A stretch of 64,000 nt of DNA, taken from NCBI RefSeq assembly GCF_026627925.1, contig NZ_JAPNLE010000009.1, positions 1,240,001 through 1,304,000 on the forward strand, written 5' to 3'. Below the pieces are notes generated by a model. That model was given only the letters and a program-made list of their open reading frames with translations, was not told where the DNA came from and searched no databases. The DNA is from Cupriavidus sp. D39. Its GTDB lineage: Bacteria > Pseudomonadota > Gammaproteobacteria > Burkholderiales > Burkholderiaceae. A program made the position numbers and the translations under genes. Shown piece by piece: positions 38,108 through 48,013 of this stretch (the stretch's first letter is position 1; each line of letters opens with the position of its first letter).

Positions 38108-39118
38108 TTAGCTTGTTTGATTGGTACGTTCTCCGTAGTAGAACATTGGTAGCCGAGCTATATGGGTGAGGAAGGATCGGCAGTCTTCGTTTCCGATGCA
38201 GATCTTGGAGCGTTCAGTCGCGGCGCCAAGCAATACTTCCTTCGCAGCGCCGTCAGCCCTATCAAGCGCGACCGCACGCGCGCGCTGGTCGGTGAGATCG
38301 TCATCGACGAGGAAATAGCGCTTGGAGAGCAGATGCGCAAGCATAAAATCGCTCAGCGCCTCCTGCACCGATATCGACAATCCAAACACTCTCTTTGGCA
38401 TATTTGCCGGATTGACGCCTCCCCAGTCATATGTCCCACCCTCCCGGTTTCGACGTGGGTTGACGGTGAATTTCGATGACATGGTACCGACTGCCATCAC
38501 GTGAATGCGGTCTGTCGATTGTCCCAAGGAAGACTGCGCTTCGTGAACCGCCAGCATGCCAGGCGCATTGGCGTAAAGACCGCCGTCAACGTATTGATTG
38601 TTGTTGAACGTATATCGTGGAAAGTATGCGGGCGCCGCGCTTGTCGCCATGGCCACATCTACCAGCCGGCATTTGTGATCTCGCTTGAAATCCGGATGAT
38701 GCGGGGTCTTGAAGATCTGCGGCCTGCCAGTCGAGTAATTGATTACCGGTATGATGACCGGATGCCTGCATGCTCCGAGGACCTGGTCGCCAAATATCTT
38801 GCTGTCGCAAAGCAGCGACTGTAACGGCGCGGAAGAAAATGGTGCGCGCCAGATTCCCGCCAGGGACCAGCGTCGCTTGAAGATCGTTCCCCCATGGTTG
38901 GCGAGAAGTTCGACAATGCGCTGCGCAGGGATTTCCATCGCGATGGCCAATGCCAGAATGCCACCGATCGATGTGCCCGTTACAAGATCGAACCGAGTGG
39001 CGATTGGCGCGCCAATCTCGTCCTCGAAGTCAGCCAGCAACTTGGCCGTATACAGGCCGCGAAAGCCTCCGCCTGACAGCGCCAAGATCTGAAACCGTTC
39101 TGAGCCTGCAGTTGTCAT
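38108..39118 (-). CDS. Patatin-like phospholipase, CapV-like
   Basis: A 336-residue protein. The oxyanion loop SGGGFRGLYTA (residues 15-25), nucleophile S50 in GTSIGG, and D178 in VDGGLYANAP form a patatin Ser/Asp dyad. The short cytoplasmic architecture and the GGGFRGLYTAKLL start resemble CapV, the lipase effector of CBASS defence. No CD-NTase, Cap2/Cap3 or other CBASS gene is nearby, so the role is open. AGGAGG lies 7 bases before the ATG at 39118. Confidence 0.88.
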   Translation of the reverse strand: MTTAGSERFQILALSGGGFRGLYTAKLLADFEDEIGAPIATRFDLVTGTSIGGILALAIAMEIPAQRIVELLANHGGTIFKRRWSLAGIWRAPFSSAPLQSLLCDSKIFGDQVLGACRHPVIIPVINYSTGRPQIFKTPHHPDFKRDHKCRLVDVAMATSAAPAYFPRYTFNNNQYVDGGLYANAPGMLAVHEAQSSLGQSTDRIHVMAVGTMSSKFTVNPRRNREGGTYDWGGVNPANMPKRVFGLSISVQEALSDFMLAHLLSKRYFLVDDDLTDQRARAVALDRADGAAKEVLLGAATERSKICIGNEDCRSFLTHIARLPMFYYGERTNQTS

Positions 39119-39472
39119 TCGGGACCTCCTCGCTGGGATTTCGACGACACGTCTCAATCACGTCACGGGACTGTGCAGTAAGAAGCATATAGTCATTCAT
39201 GGACGACAGCGGTAGACGACACTGGAACGGCTCAGGATCTTTACGTCGAGACAGGGGCGTCGACTGACGCTGGCTTTTTGAACAAGCCTTGGCATTCCTC
39301 CTTTGGAAACGTAATCGAGATGAGGCTTTCGTTAATATCTGATGTTACGTTAATTTAACGCTCGGTCACCGAGGAATTGCAAGTATATATTGTCAAGCAT
39401 GCGCGTACCGTTCCCTGGAGGCGGATCGCCATGAGCCATACAAGACCAGCCGATCCTCCCTGGAGAAGGTCC
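39119..39472. other. Divergent intergenic region patatin / diguanylate cyclase
   Basis: The 354 bases separate two divergent genes and should hold both promoters. The region near 39330-39390 is AT-rich, unlike its surroundings. I see no gene. Confidence 0.4.
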
Positions 39473-40656
39473 ATGAACGTGAGCGCAACAATCGATGAAC
39501 AAGGCGCAACTATCCGCCTGGTGACCAAGACCTACGCACGGTTTCTCGTCCTTATATTTGCACTAGTTCCAGCGTATCTGGTTGCCTACCTTTTCTTCTT
39601 TCAAGATCCTACGCTGAAGTTAGAAAACCACCTGTTTCACGAAGTCGCAATCGCTGCAGCAACACTCGAGGGCCTGTTCGTCACGTACGTGACATGGCGC
39701 TGTTACATGTCCTCGGGGAGTCCTTGTTGCGCTGGATGACCTTGGGCTTTCTCGGCTTTGTGCTGATCTACACTCTGCATGGGGCGTTCACCGGATTGGC
39801 TCACCACAATATCTGGCTGTTCCTGCTCTATGGACCAGCTTCACGTCTCGTCATGTCCATACTGTTATTTATCGGCCTGATTTCATTCGGACGATCGCCA
39901 GATGCCGTCGAGAAACGCTCTAACTTAAAGTACTGGTGCACGTGGATTGGTGCGTTTCTTTTGATTGACATAGCGGTCGCTTACCTGGCTAATACAGCCA
40001 TTGCGGGCAGCCTGTGGGTGCGACTGTCCATGGAAGGGGCGCGCTAGTCTGTTCCGTCTTGAACGTCGCGGTCCTGCTGATTCGCCGAATCCGCTCGCCA
40101 CTCATGCTGATTTTTGGCATTGCGATTACTGCATTTGCGCTATCTTCGCTCGCATTTATCCTCGGTCGCCCCTGGAATCACATGTGGTGGCTTGCTCACG
40201 CGATCTTTGCCGGCGGCTTCTTCTTTCTGAGCTATGGGATCATCCAGGCGTTCCACACAACGCGCTCGTTCGCGACGATCTACAGTCAGGAGGAAATGAT
40301 GGCTCGCCTGGCGGTTGCCATGGCACGAACAGAAGGCGCGCTTCAAGAGCTGCAACGAACGAATCAAAAGTTGGAGCATCTGGCCGCCACTGATCCGCTC
40401 ACTGGCGCAGTGAACCGACGCCAATTCATCAAGCTTGTCGAAACTGAGATTGCGCGCGCAAAGCGGGACGGGGCGCCGTTCTCCGTCCTTGCGCTCGATC
40501 TGGACCATTTCAAATCCATCAATGACCACTACGGGCATCAAGTCGGCGATGAGGTACTACAAGGGTTCGTGCACAAATGCCTCGAAGCAATTCGCCCCTA
40601 TGACGGCGTAGCGCGAGTTGGGGGAGAGGAATTCATGGTCTTGCTTCCCAAGGCCC

Positions 40657-40665
40657 CGCTTGATG
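40657..40665. repeat. Left target-site duplication of the IS4-type element
   Basis: CGCTTGATG directly precedes the left inverted repeat and is repeated at 42141-42149 directly after the right one. Confidence 0.9.
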
Positions 40666-42140
40666 CATCTCCTTATACAAAAGTCCAGCGTCCTGACCGG
40701 GCGCAGTGCGACCAGAATTTGATGGGACTTGGGCGGGAGGGGTTGTAAACTCGTGCGGATTCGCGTTTACTCCTGGCTTTTTTGAGCGCGAATGAACAAC
40801 GAGTCGGGGGCATGGGTGGACGAAGAATTTGAGGCGCTGGATCTTGGCGATCCAAGGCGGGACCGACGGGCGAAGGGGCTGCTGAAGCGACTGGCTGCGA
40901 GGCCGACTGCGAGCATTCCTGGCGCATGCGAAGACTGGGCAGAGACCATCGCTGCCTATCGATTTCTCGGCAACGAGGAAGTCGAGTGGACAGACATGAT
41001 GCAGCCGCATTGGGAGCGCACGGCAGGGCGGGCGCGGCAATTCCCGGTGGTGCTGTGCATTGCAGACACAACCGAGTTGAATTTTAACGGCCAGGAGATC
41101 GATGGGCTCGGGCCCTTGAGCTACGAAGCGCAGAGGGGATGTATCTGCATCCGACCTACGCTGTGACGCCGGATCGGGAACCACTCGGTGTGATCGACGC
41201 CTGGATGTGGGCCCGGGAGCCGCTGGATGCAAACGGGCAGCGGGTTGGTATTACAGAGAGCGTACGGTGGACTGAAAGCTACGAACGCGTTGCAGAACAG
41301 GCCGCGATGTTGCCTGAGACTCGCCTGGTCTACGTGGCGGATCGGGAAGGCGATATCGCTGCGATGATGGAGCGTGCTAATGAGCTCGGCAATCCTGCAG
41401 ACTGGCTGATACGTTCCCAACACAACCGCAGCCTTGGTGAGGCAGGCAAGCTGTGGGACACGGTAGACGCCAGCGAAGCTCTGGGAGAGATCGGCTTCAT
41501 CCTGCCGGGGCGCGCAGGCCAAAAGGCGCGCGAGGTCAAGCAGGAGTTACGTGCGCAACGCGTGAAGCTGCCGGGTAAGACGGGGCCAGCCGTCACCTGC
41601 ATAGTGGCCCAGGAGATCGGCGCTCCGGCAGGCGTTACCCCTGTCGTGTGGCGACTGCTGACCAACCGGGAGGCTCAAGATACAGATGCCGTCGTCGAGC
41701 TGATCGATTGGTATCGAGCCCGGTGGGAGATTGAGATGTTCTTCAATGTCCTGAAGAACGGGTGCAAGGTGGAAGCTTTACAGTTATCCCACATGGACCG
41801 CGTGGAACGGGCCCTGGTGTTTTACATGGTGGTGGCGTGGCGCATTGCCCGACTGATGCGTTTGGGCAGAACCTGCCCTGACCTGGACGCGTCGCTATTC
41901 TTTGATGCCGATGAGATACGAGGCGCGTATCTACTCGCGAAGAAGGCGCGCCCAAAGACGCCCGTCACGCTCAATCAAATGATCCGCTTGATCGCGTCAC
42001 TGGGTGGTTTCCTGGGCCGCAAGTGTGATGGCGAGCCCGGCGCCAAAACGATCTGGATCGGCATGCAGCGAACCATGGATGCTGCGTTCATGATCCTGGC
42101 GCTACGGGCTGAGGACTCATGACTTCTGTATAAGGAGATG
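40666..42140 (+). mobile_element. IS4-family element (IS50/Tn5 group), 1475 bp
   Basis: The ends are 20-bp inverted repeats, CATCTCCTTATACAAAAGTC on the left and CATCTCCTTATACAGAAGTC inverted on the right. The 9-bp duplication CGCTTGATG flanks the element, as is usual for the IS50 group. It carries one transposase gene. Insertion splits the GGDEF domain of a diguanylate cyclase. Near-identical ends and an intact duplication point to recent arrival. Confidence 0.93.
40792..42122 (+). pseudogene. IS4/IS50-group transposase, one-base frameshift
   Basis: The N-terminal frame (SGAWVDEEFEALDLGDPRRD, CIADTTELNFNG) carries the first catalytic Asp. The C-terminal frame (MYLHPTYAVTPDREPLGVID, VADREGDIAAMMERA, YRARWEIEMFFNVLKNG) carries the second Asp and the YREK-type Glu. 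They join if one G is added to GGGG at 41135-41138. With that base it would be a complete Tn5-like transposase of about 443 residues. Confidence 0.87.
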
Positions 42141-42149
42141 CGCTTGATG
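42141..42149. repeat. Right target-site duplication of the IS4-type element
   Basis: Second copy of CGCTTGATG, after which the interrupted GGDEF coding sequence resumes. Confidence 0.9.
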
Positions 42150-42439
42150 TAGGCCTTTCAATCGGCGAGCGAATTCGGTCAACCATAGAGAACGCTGTGT
42201 TTGACAGCGAGCTTGGGCGTAGTGTTGGCATCACGGTCAGCATTGGGGTGTCCCAATTTGGGCGCGACGGCAATACGATCGACACGATCTTTCGCGCGGC
42301 CGACGAGCGGCTTTACCGCGCGAAAGACGAGGGTCGCAACTGCGTGATTGCCCTATAGAAATTGTTTGAAAGCCGCTGTTGGCGAGGAAAATCGTGCTGC
42401 GCTCCGCTCACGATCTCTCGCTACAACTCGGATAGGTAA

Positions 42440-43429
42440 TCAGTGTGCCTCGGATGCGCTGAACCGTCGCCTGTAGTAACCCGGACTGGTTCCAAGCCGA
42501 GTCCTGAAATGATTGCGCAAGGTGGCTGCAGCACCAAAACCGACTTGCACGGCGATTTCATCCACGGATAAGCCGGTCTCTTCGAGCAATGCCCTGGCCC
42601 GGCCCAGGCGCTCGGAAAGCAGCCACTCCCCTGGCGGCATCCCCATCGTACTGACAAAGTGCCGCTGAAAGGTTCGGGCACTCATCGCCGTTTGCTTTGC
42701 CATTCTGACAATCGACCAGCCCTCGTCCAATGTTGCGCGCACCGCGTCCACCAAGGGTGCCAGCGAAGAGCCGCTACGCTTTGAGACCGGCTCGTCGATG
42801 TATTGGGCCTGCCCGCCTTCGCGGTGGGGTGGCATGACTAGTCGGCGTGCGACCTGGTTGGCTGCGCGCGGGCCAAGGTCCCGGCGAATCAGGTGGAGGC
42901 ACAAGTCGATTCCCGCCGCACTGCCGGCAGACGTGAGGACATCGCCGGCATCGACGTAGAGCACGTCCGCTTCCACGTGGACGTCCGGATATCGCGCCGC
43001 GAGTGCTGCGGCATGACGCCAGTGCGTAGTCGCACGCTTTCCGTCGAGCAATCCTGCTGCCGCCAAGACAAAGGCGCCCGTGCAGATTGACATGACGCGC
43101 GCCCCGCGTTTGTTCGCCTTCCTCAACGCGCGGCAAAGTTCCGGCGGGACGTCCGCTTCGATACCGCGCCACCCCGGGATGATGATGGTCTTCGCTTTGG
43201 CCAGGAGTTCGAGGCCACCGTCAGCCTGTACCTGGATGCCACCCGAACCGCGCAAGCTCCCCGATTCGGCGGAACAGGTCATGAAGCGATACCAGCTCTC
43301 GCCCATTTCAGGTCTTGGCAGACCGAACACTTCAACGGCGCAGCCGTATTCAAAGAGGCTCAGGCCGTCATACACGACGACGGCGACCAGTCCTGCGTTG
43401 ACAGACGAATGTGATTTGGTCTTTGGCAT
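42440..43429 (-). CDS. ftrA: GlxA/FtrA-type AraC regulator with DJ-1/PfpI domain
   Basis: A 329-residue protein. Residues 10-185 are a DJ-1/PfpI-like domain (VVVYDGLSLFEYGCAVEVFG, MSICTGAFVLAAAGLLDG with the nucleophile-elbow Cys). The C-terminal 100 residues hold two AraC helix-turn-helix motifs (AMSARTFQRHF, LSVDEIAVQVGFG). This is the FtrA/GlxA architecture. I use the ATG at 43429 (MPKTKSHSSVN); an upstream ATG at 43498 is possible. Its target is unknown; DUF3088 lies divergently 265 bases away. Confidence 0.9.
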   Translation of the reverse strand: MPKTKSHSSVNAGLVAVVVYDGLSLFEYGCAVEVFGLPRPEMGESWYRFMTCSAESGSLRGSGGIQVQADGGLELLAKAKTIIIPGWRGIEADVPPELCRALRKANKRGARVMSICTGAFVLAAAGLLDGKRATTHWRHAAALAARYPDVHVEADVLYVDAGDVLTSAGSAAGIDLCLHLIRRDLGPRAANQVARRLVMPPHREGGQAQYIDEPVSKRSGSSLAPLVDAVRATLDEGWSIVRMAKQTAMSARTFQRHFVSTMGMPPGEWLLSERLGRARALLEETGLSVDEIAVQVGFGAAATLRNHFRTRLGTSPGYYRRRFSASEAH

Positions 43430-43694
43430 GATAGGGACGGAAATTGGCTTTGATGCCACTAGCGATTGATTTTGCCCCATCTGCTCCACGTCTCGCAAGA
43501 CTCTCCCCCGTGTCTGTTGCGTGTGCTGCGGTCCTGATCGCCACCGCTCCTCTCAGGTTGGCACGATCTTTACGCAAATTGTCGCTCGCGCCACTAGTGG
43601 GTTCAATTTGCGCCGCTTATCCTGTGGTCGGTGGTTCGCGGTACGGCAAGCGACGCGCGTCCGCCAGCAATTTCAACCCGCAGAGAGAGTGAAA

Positions 43695-44041
43695 GTGAAA
43701 GACAAACTATTCATGCTTCGCCCCGGCTTTTTTCAGGCTCGGAAGGTCCGTTCTATTGTGGAGATTCCGTTGCCGTTGAAGGCCTGCTCGGTTTCTTCCC
43801 GCAGTTGCGCAATGAAGTTGATGTCGAATACATCGATGCGCCCCGCCCTCGCATGGCAATTGTCGAACTGATCGGCGAGGCGAACCAGTCTGCCCCGGTC
43901 CTGGTGCTCGGCCCCGGGCGGGCGCCGGTCGATGACAGTGTGGAGATTCACGTACACGGTCAGACGCGTTTTATCGATTCGCCCGACCATATCCGTCGAT
44001 ACCTGTCGTCGCAGTATGGTGTGGCGCGTCCCGCCTCCTGA
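43695..44041 (+). pseudogene. DUF3088 family protein, one-base frameshift
   Basis: The start KDKLFMLRPGFFQ and the continuation GPFYCGDSVAVEGLLGFFPQ, VDVEYIDAPRPR and HIRRYLSSQYG form one DUF3088 protein of about 115 residues. The frames join if one G is added to GG at 43736-43737. The likely start is the GTG at 43695. The family is small, cytoplasmic and of unknown function. Confidence 0.78.
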
Positions 44042-44220
44042 CTACAGGCCAACCCGGTTCATGCGTGAAGAGGCCTTCCATGCAGCCCCGGCGCGCCATC
44101 GCAACCATTGCGATCGGCGGCATCGTCTACCGCAACAATGCGGTACCCATGCGTGGCGGGCCTCGACTTCGACCCTGTTCGGTAATCGGTTCAGGCAATC
44201 GCCTGAAGTCTCTTGAATAA

Positions 44221-45237
<1,017 letters not shown>

Positions 45238-45521
45238 AAGCGCGATGGCGGGAGTAATTGGAAGCCTTTTGCGGGAGTCGAACACTATGATTTCTCTCAC
45301 AAACAGCGCGAAACCGGCTTGCCAATCCAGGACCAGACAACGCGCAATACCAGATCACGCCCCCACCATGAGAACAATATTCCGGCTCTCCAAGGCGCAT
45401 CCCGCATCGGTAGGCGAGCGCTATCCGCGGCATATGTCGTCGCCGCTTTCGTTTGGCGCGTCGCTGCTGTTCGCTTCGATGGCGTCGCGTCACCGATAAG
45501 CAATCCCCCTTCGACAACAAC
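45238..45521. other. Intergenic region trxB / aminotransferase
   Basis: This 284-base gap shows no gene and no riboswitch that I can recognise. It could hold the promoter of the aminotransferase-metC-transport operon. Confidence 0.35.
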
Positions 45522-46793
45522 ATGACAAGCTCACTAGCGTCTTCCCTGCTACGCCCGGTCCCCTATATGGGCGTGATCCACGTCGTTCACGAAGCCGTCA
45601 AGCTCGGCTTCCGGAACGGTCATCCCGACTGGTGCAACCTCGGCCAGGGGCAGCCTGAAATCGGGCCCATGGCAGGCGCGCCGGAACGGCTGGCTTCACT
45701 GCAGTTCGACGTGGCCGATTGCGCCTACGGGCCGGTCGGCGGCATCGATGCCCTGCGTCAGGCGGTCGCGGACGATTACAACCGTCGCTATCGTCGCGGC
45801 AACGCATCGCAGTACACGAAGGACAATGTCGCGATCGCGTCCGGTGGGCGGCTTGCGCTGTCGCGCCTGCTCGCCACTCTTGGAGAAATTCGTCTGGGCC
45901 ATGTCGTGCCCGACTACACCGCCTACGAAGATCTGATCGCTTACCACCGCCATCGCTTCACGCCGGTCACGCTGCCGGTGGGGCCCGAAGACGGCTTTGC
46001 CATCCCGGCGCAGGCGCTCGAGGGAATGATCGCCAGGGAAAAACTGGACGCGCTGCTGTGGAGCAATCCCAACAACCCCACGGGCGCCGTGGTGCGAGGT
46101 GAAGCGCTGGCGCAGTATGTGGCGGCGGCGCGCGACACGGGCTGCTGGATGCTGCTCGACGAATTCTATTCGCACTTCGTGTTCGAAGATGACCACGCCC
46201 CCGCGGACCAGCCGGTGTCTGCCGCCGAGTTCGTCGAGGACGTGGAGACGGACCCGGTCGTCATCGTCGACGGCCTGACGAAGAATCATCGTTACCCCGG
46301 CCTGCGCGTAGGCTGGGTGGTGGGGCCGACAGACGTGATCGACATGATCAGCCGAGCGGCAAGCGCCATCGACGGCAGCCCGCCGACGATCGTGCAACGG
46401 CTTGCCGTGCAGGCGCTGCAACGCGACCGTGCGGATCAGGAGACGTCCGCATTGCGGGAAATGTTCGCCAGGAAGCGCCGCATCATGCTCGACGCGCTGA
46501 CCGAAATGGGTGTCGAAATCCCCTGCCCCGGCAACGGCACGTTCTATCTGTGGGGCCGAGTGCATCGGCTGCCCGCACCGCTGAACACCGCGGACACCTT
46601 CTTTACCGAGGGTCTCAAGCGCAAGGTCATGACCGTGCCCGGCAGGTTCTTCGACGTCAATCCGGGCAAGCAGCGAGCGACCGAGTATATCGACGCAAGC
46701 TGGGTGCGCTTCTCGTTCGGCCCGCCCGAGTCCAATCTCCGCATGGGACTGGAGCGCTTGGGCGACATGGTCAACAGCGCCAGGCAAGGGTAA
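45522..46793 (+). CDS. PLP-dependent class I/II aminotransferase
   Basis: A 423-residue fold-type I enzyme. SNPNNPTGAVVRGEAL, LLDEFYSHFVFEDD and the PLP lysine in VDGLTKNHRYPGLRVGW are clear. The N-terminal start at 45522 (MTSSLASSLLRPVPYMG) is chosen because the upstream frame has no protein character. It is 5 bases from the metC-like gene and forms an operon with it; a sulfur amino acid or keto-acid substrate is therefore likely. Confidence 0.9.
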   Translation: MTSSLASSLLRPVPYMGVIHVVHEAVKLGFRNGHPDWCNLGQGQPEIGPMAGAPERLASLQFDVADCAYGPVGGIDALRQAVADDYNRRYRRGNASQYTKDNVAIASGGRLALSRLLATLGEIRLGHVVPDYTAYEDLIAYHRHRFTPVTLPVGPEDGFAIPAQALEGMIAREKLDALLWSNPNNPTGAVVRGEALAQYVAAARDTGCWMLLDEFYSHFVFEDDHAPADQPVSAAEFVEDVETDPVVIVDGLTKNHRYPGLRVGWVVGPTDVIDMISRAASAIDGSPPTIVQRLAVQALQRDRADQETSALREMFARKRRIMLDALTEMGVEIPCPGNGTFYLWGRVHRLPAPLNTADTFFTEGLKRKVMTVPGRFFDVNPGKQRATEYIDASWVRFSFGPPESNLRMGLERLGDMVNSARQG

Positions 46794-46798
46794 TCCGG

Positions 46799-47977
46799 AT
46801 GTCCCCCGATACCTACCTCTCGCACGGCGTCATCGATCCGGACGATTTCGGCGGCGTCGTCAATCCGCCGGTTTTCCATGCGTCGACCGTGACGTTTCGC
46901 AATCTCTACGACATGGAAGCGCGCGGGCGCGCCATGTCGGGCGCCGACACGGATGTCATGTGGTACGGCCGCAAAGGCACGCCGACCACCTTCGCGTTGC
47001 AGAATGCCTTGGCGCAACTCGAAGGCGGGCACCGTTCGCTGCTGGTGTCGTCGGGCCTGGCGGCGTGTACGAGCGCGATCATGGCGTTCGTCAAAGCCGG
47101 CGATCACATCCTGGTGAGCGACAGCGTCTATGGCCCGACGCGCCACTATGTCGAAACGGTACTGGGCCGCTGCAACGTGTCCGCGACGTTCTACGACCCC
47201 ACGCTTGGGTCCGACATCGCGGCCTTGTTCCGTCCGGCCACGACCCTCGTGTTCGCCGAGTCACCGGGTTCGCAGACGTTCGAAATGCAGGACATTCCTG
47301 CCATTGCGAAGGTCGCGCACCGGCATGGCGCGGTCGTCGTCATCGACAACACGTGGGCCACGCCCTTGTTCTTCAAGCCATTCGAGCACGGCGTGGATGT
47401 CTCCGTGCATGCGGGGACGAAATACATCGTTGGGCATTCGGACGCTTTGATGGGTGTGATCACGGCCAACCGTGAGTCATGGAACACGGTGCGCGACTAT
47501 GTCTTCGCCACTGGTCAGCACGCAGGCCCGGACGACGTTTATCTCGCGCAGCGGGGCTTGCGGACGATGGCCGTGCGCCTTGAGCGGCATCAGCGTAGCG
47601 GACTGGCCATTGCCGATTGGCTGGCGGGCCGCCCGGAGGTGGCCCAGGTGTTGCACCCTGGGCTCCCTGGTGCGCCGGGCCACGCACTCTGGCGTCGGGA
47701 TTTCACGGGGGCTTCAGGATTGTTCAGCGTCGTACTCAAGCCCGGATATGGGCGTGAGGGGTTCCGCGCCTTCATCGACCACCTGAAGCTGTTCCGCCTG
47801 GGCTTTTCCTGGGGCGGATTCGAGAGTCTGGTGATGCCCTTCGATCCCAAGGAGGAGCGCCTCGCAGCCGCCTGGCCGTATGCCGGCCAGGCATTTCGAT
47901 TGCACGTGGGCCTTGAGGCCAAGGAGGATTTGATCGCCGATCTGGAAGCCGCGTTCCACCGACTTGTCGGGCAATAG
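46799..47977 (+). CDS. metC: Cystathionine beta-lyase / Cys-Met metabolism PLP enzyme
   Basis: A 392-residue enzyme of the Cys/Met metabolism family. YGRKGTPTTFALQNALAQLE, DNTWATPLFFKPFEHG and the PLP lysine in SVHAGTKYIVGHSD identify MetC-type lyases, which cleave cystathionine or cysteine to ammonia, pyruvate and a thiol. Originally it lay about 45 bases before the cystine-type binding protein gene; an IS now separates them. Confidence 0.9.
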   Translation: MSPDTYLSHGVIDPDDFGGVVNPPVFHASTVTFRNLYDMEARGRAMSGADTDVMWYGRKGTPTTFALQNALAQLEGGHRSLLVSSGLAACTSAIMAFVKAGDHILVSDSVYGPTRHYVETVLGRCNVSATFYDPTLGSDIAALFRPATTLVFAESPGSQTFEMQDIPAIAKVAHRHGAVVVIDNTWATPLFFKPFEHGVDVSVHAGTKYIVGHSDALMGVITANRESWNTVRDYVFATGQHAGPDDVYLAQRGLRTMAVRLERHQRSGLAIADWLAGRPEVAQVLHPGLPGAPGHALWRRDFTGASGLFSVVLKPGYGREGFRAFIDHLKLFRLGFSWGGFESLVMPFDPKEERLAAAWPYAGQAFRLHVGLEAKEDLIADLEAAFHRLVGQ

Positions 47978-48006
47978 CGTTGCCCTTCAAAAAAATATCT
48001 ATTCCT

Positions 48007-48013
48007 ATATTGG
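48007..48013. repeat. Left target-site duplication of the second IS
   Basis: ATATTGG here is repeated at 49591-49597 (the duplication is 8 bp, TATATTGG, if one end base is shared). Confidence 0.8.

Larger units (their letters stand above)
39473..42358 (+). pseudogene. Membrane diguanylate cyclase (GGDEF), interrupted by an IS element
   Basis: The N-terminus carries about six membrane helices, then a short coil (MARTEGALQELQRTNQKLEH) and a GGDEF domain (ATDPLTGAVNRRQFIKLVE, FSVLALDLDHFKSINDHYGH, RVGGEEFMVLLP). It should make cyclic-di-GMP. An IS4-type element sits inside the GGDEF domain, and the missing part ([33 protein letters not shown]) resumes at 42150. Two further one-base losses, in GGGG at 39715-39718 and 40036-40039, split the membrane part into three frames. 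The ATG at 39473 follows a GGAGAAGG site. Confidence 0.85.

Noticed and set aside
38108..42358. Complete CBASS system
   Set aside because: A CapV-like lipase is present, but the neighbour is a GGDEF protein. No CD-NTase, Cap2 or Cap3 gene is visible.
47969..47985. GGGCAA-N5-TTGCCC hairpin as metC terminator
   Set aside because: It overlaps the metC stop and is followed by A-rich, not T-rich, sequence on the coding strand.
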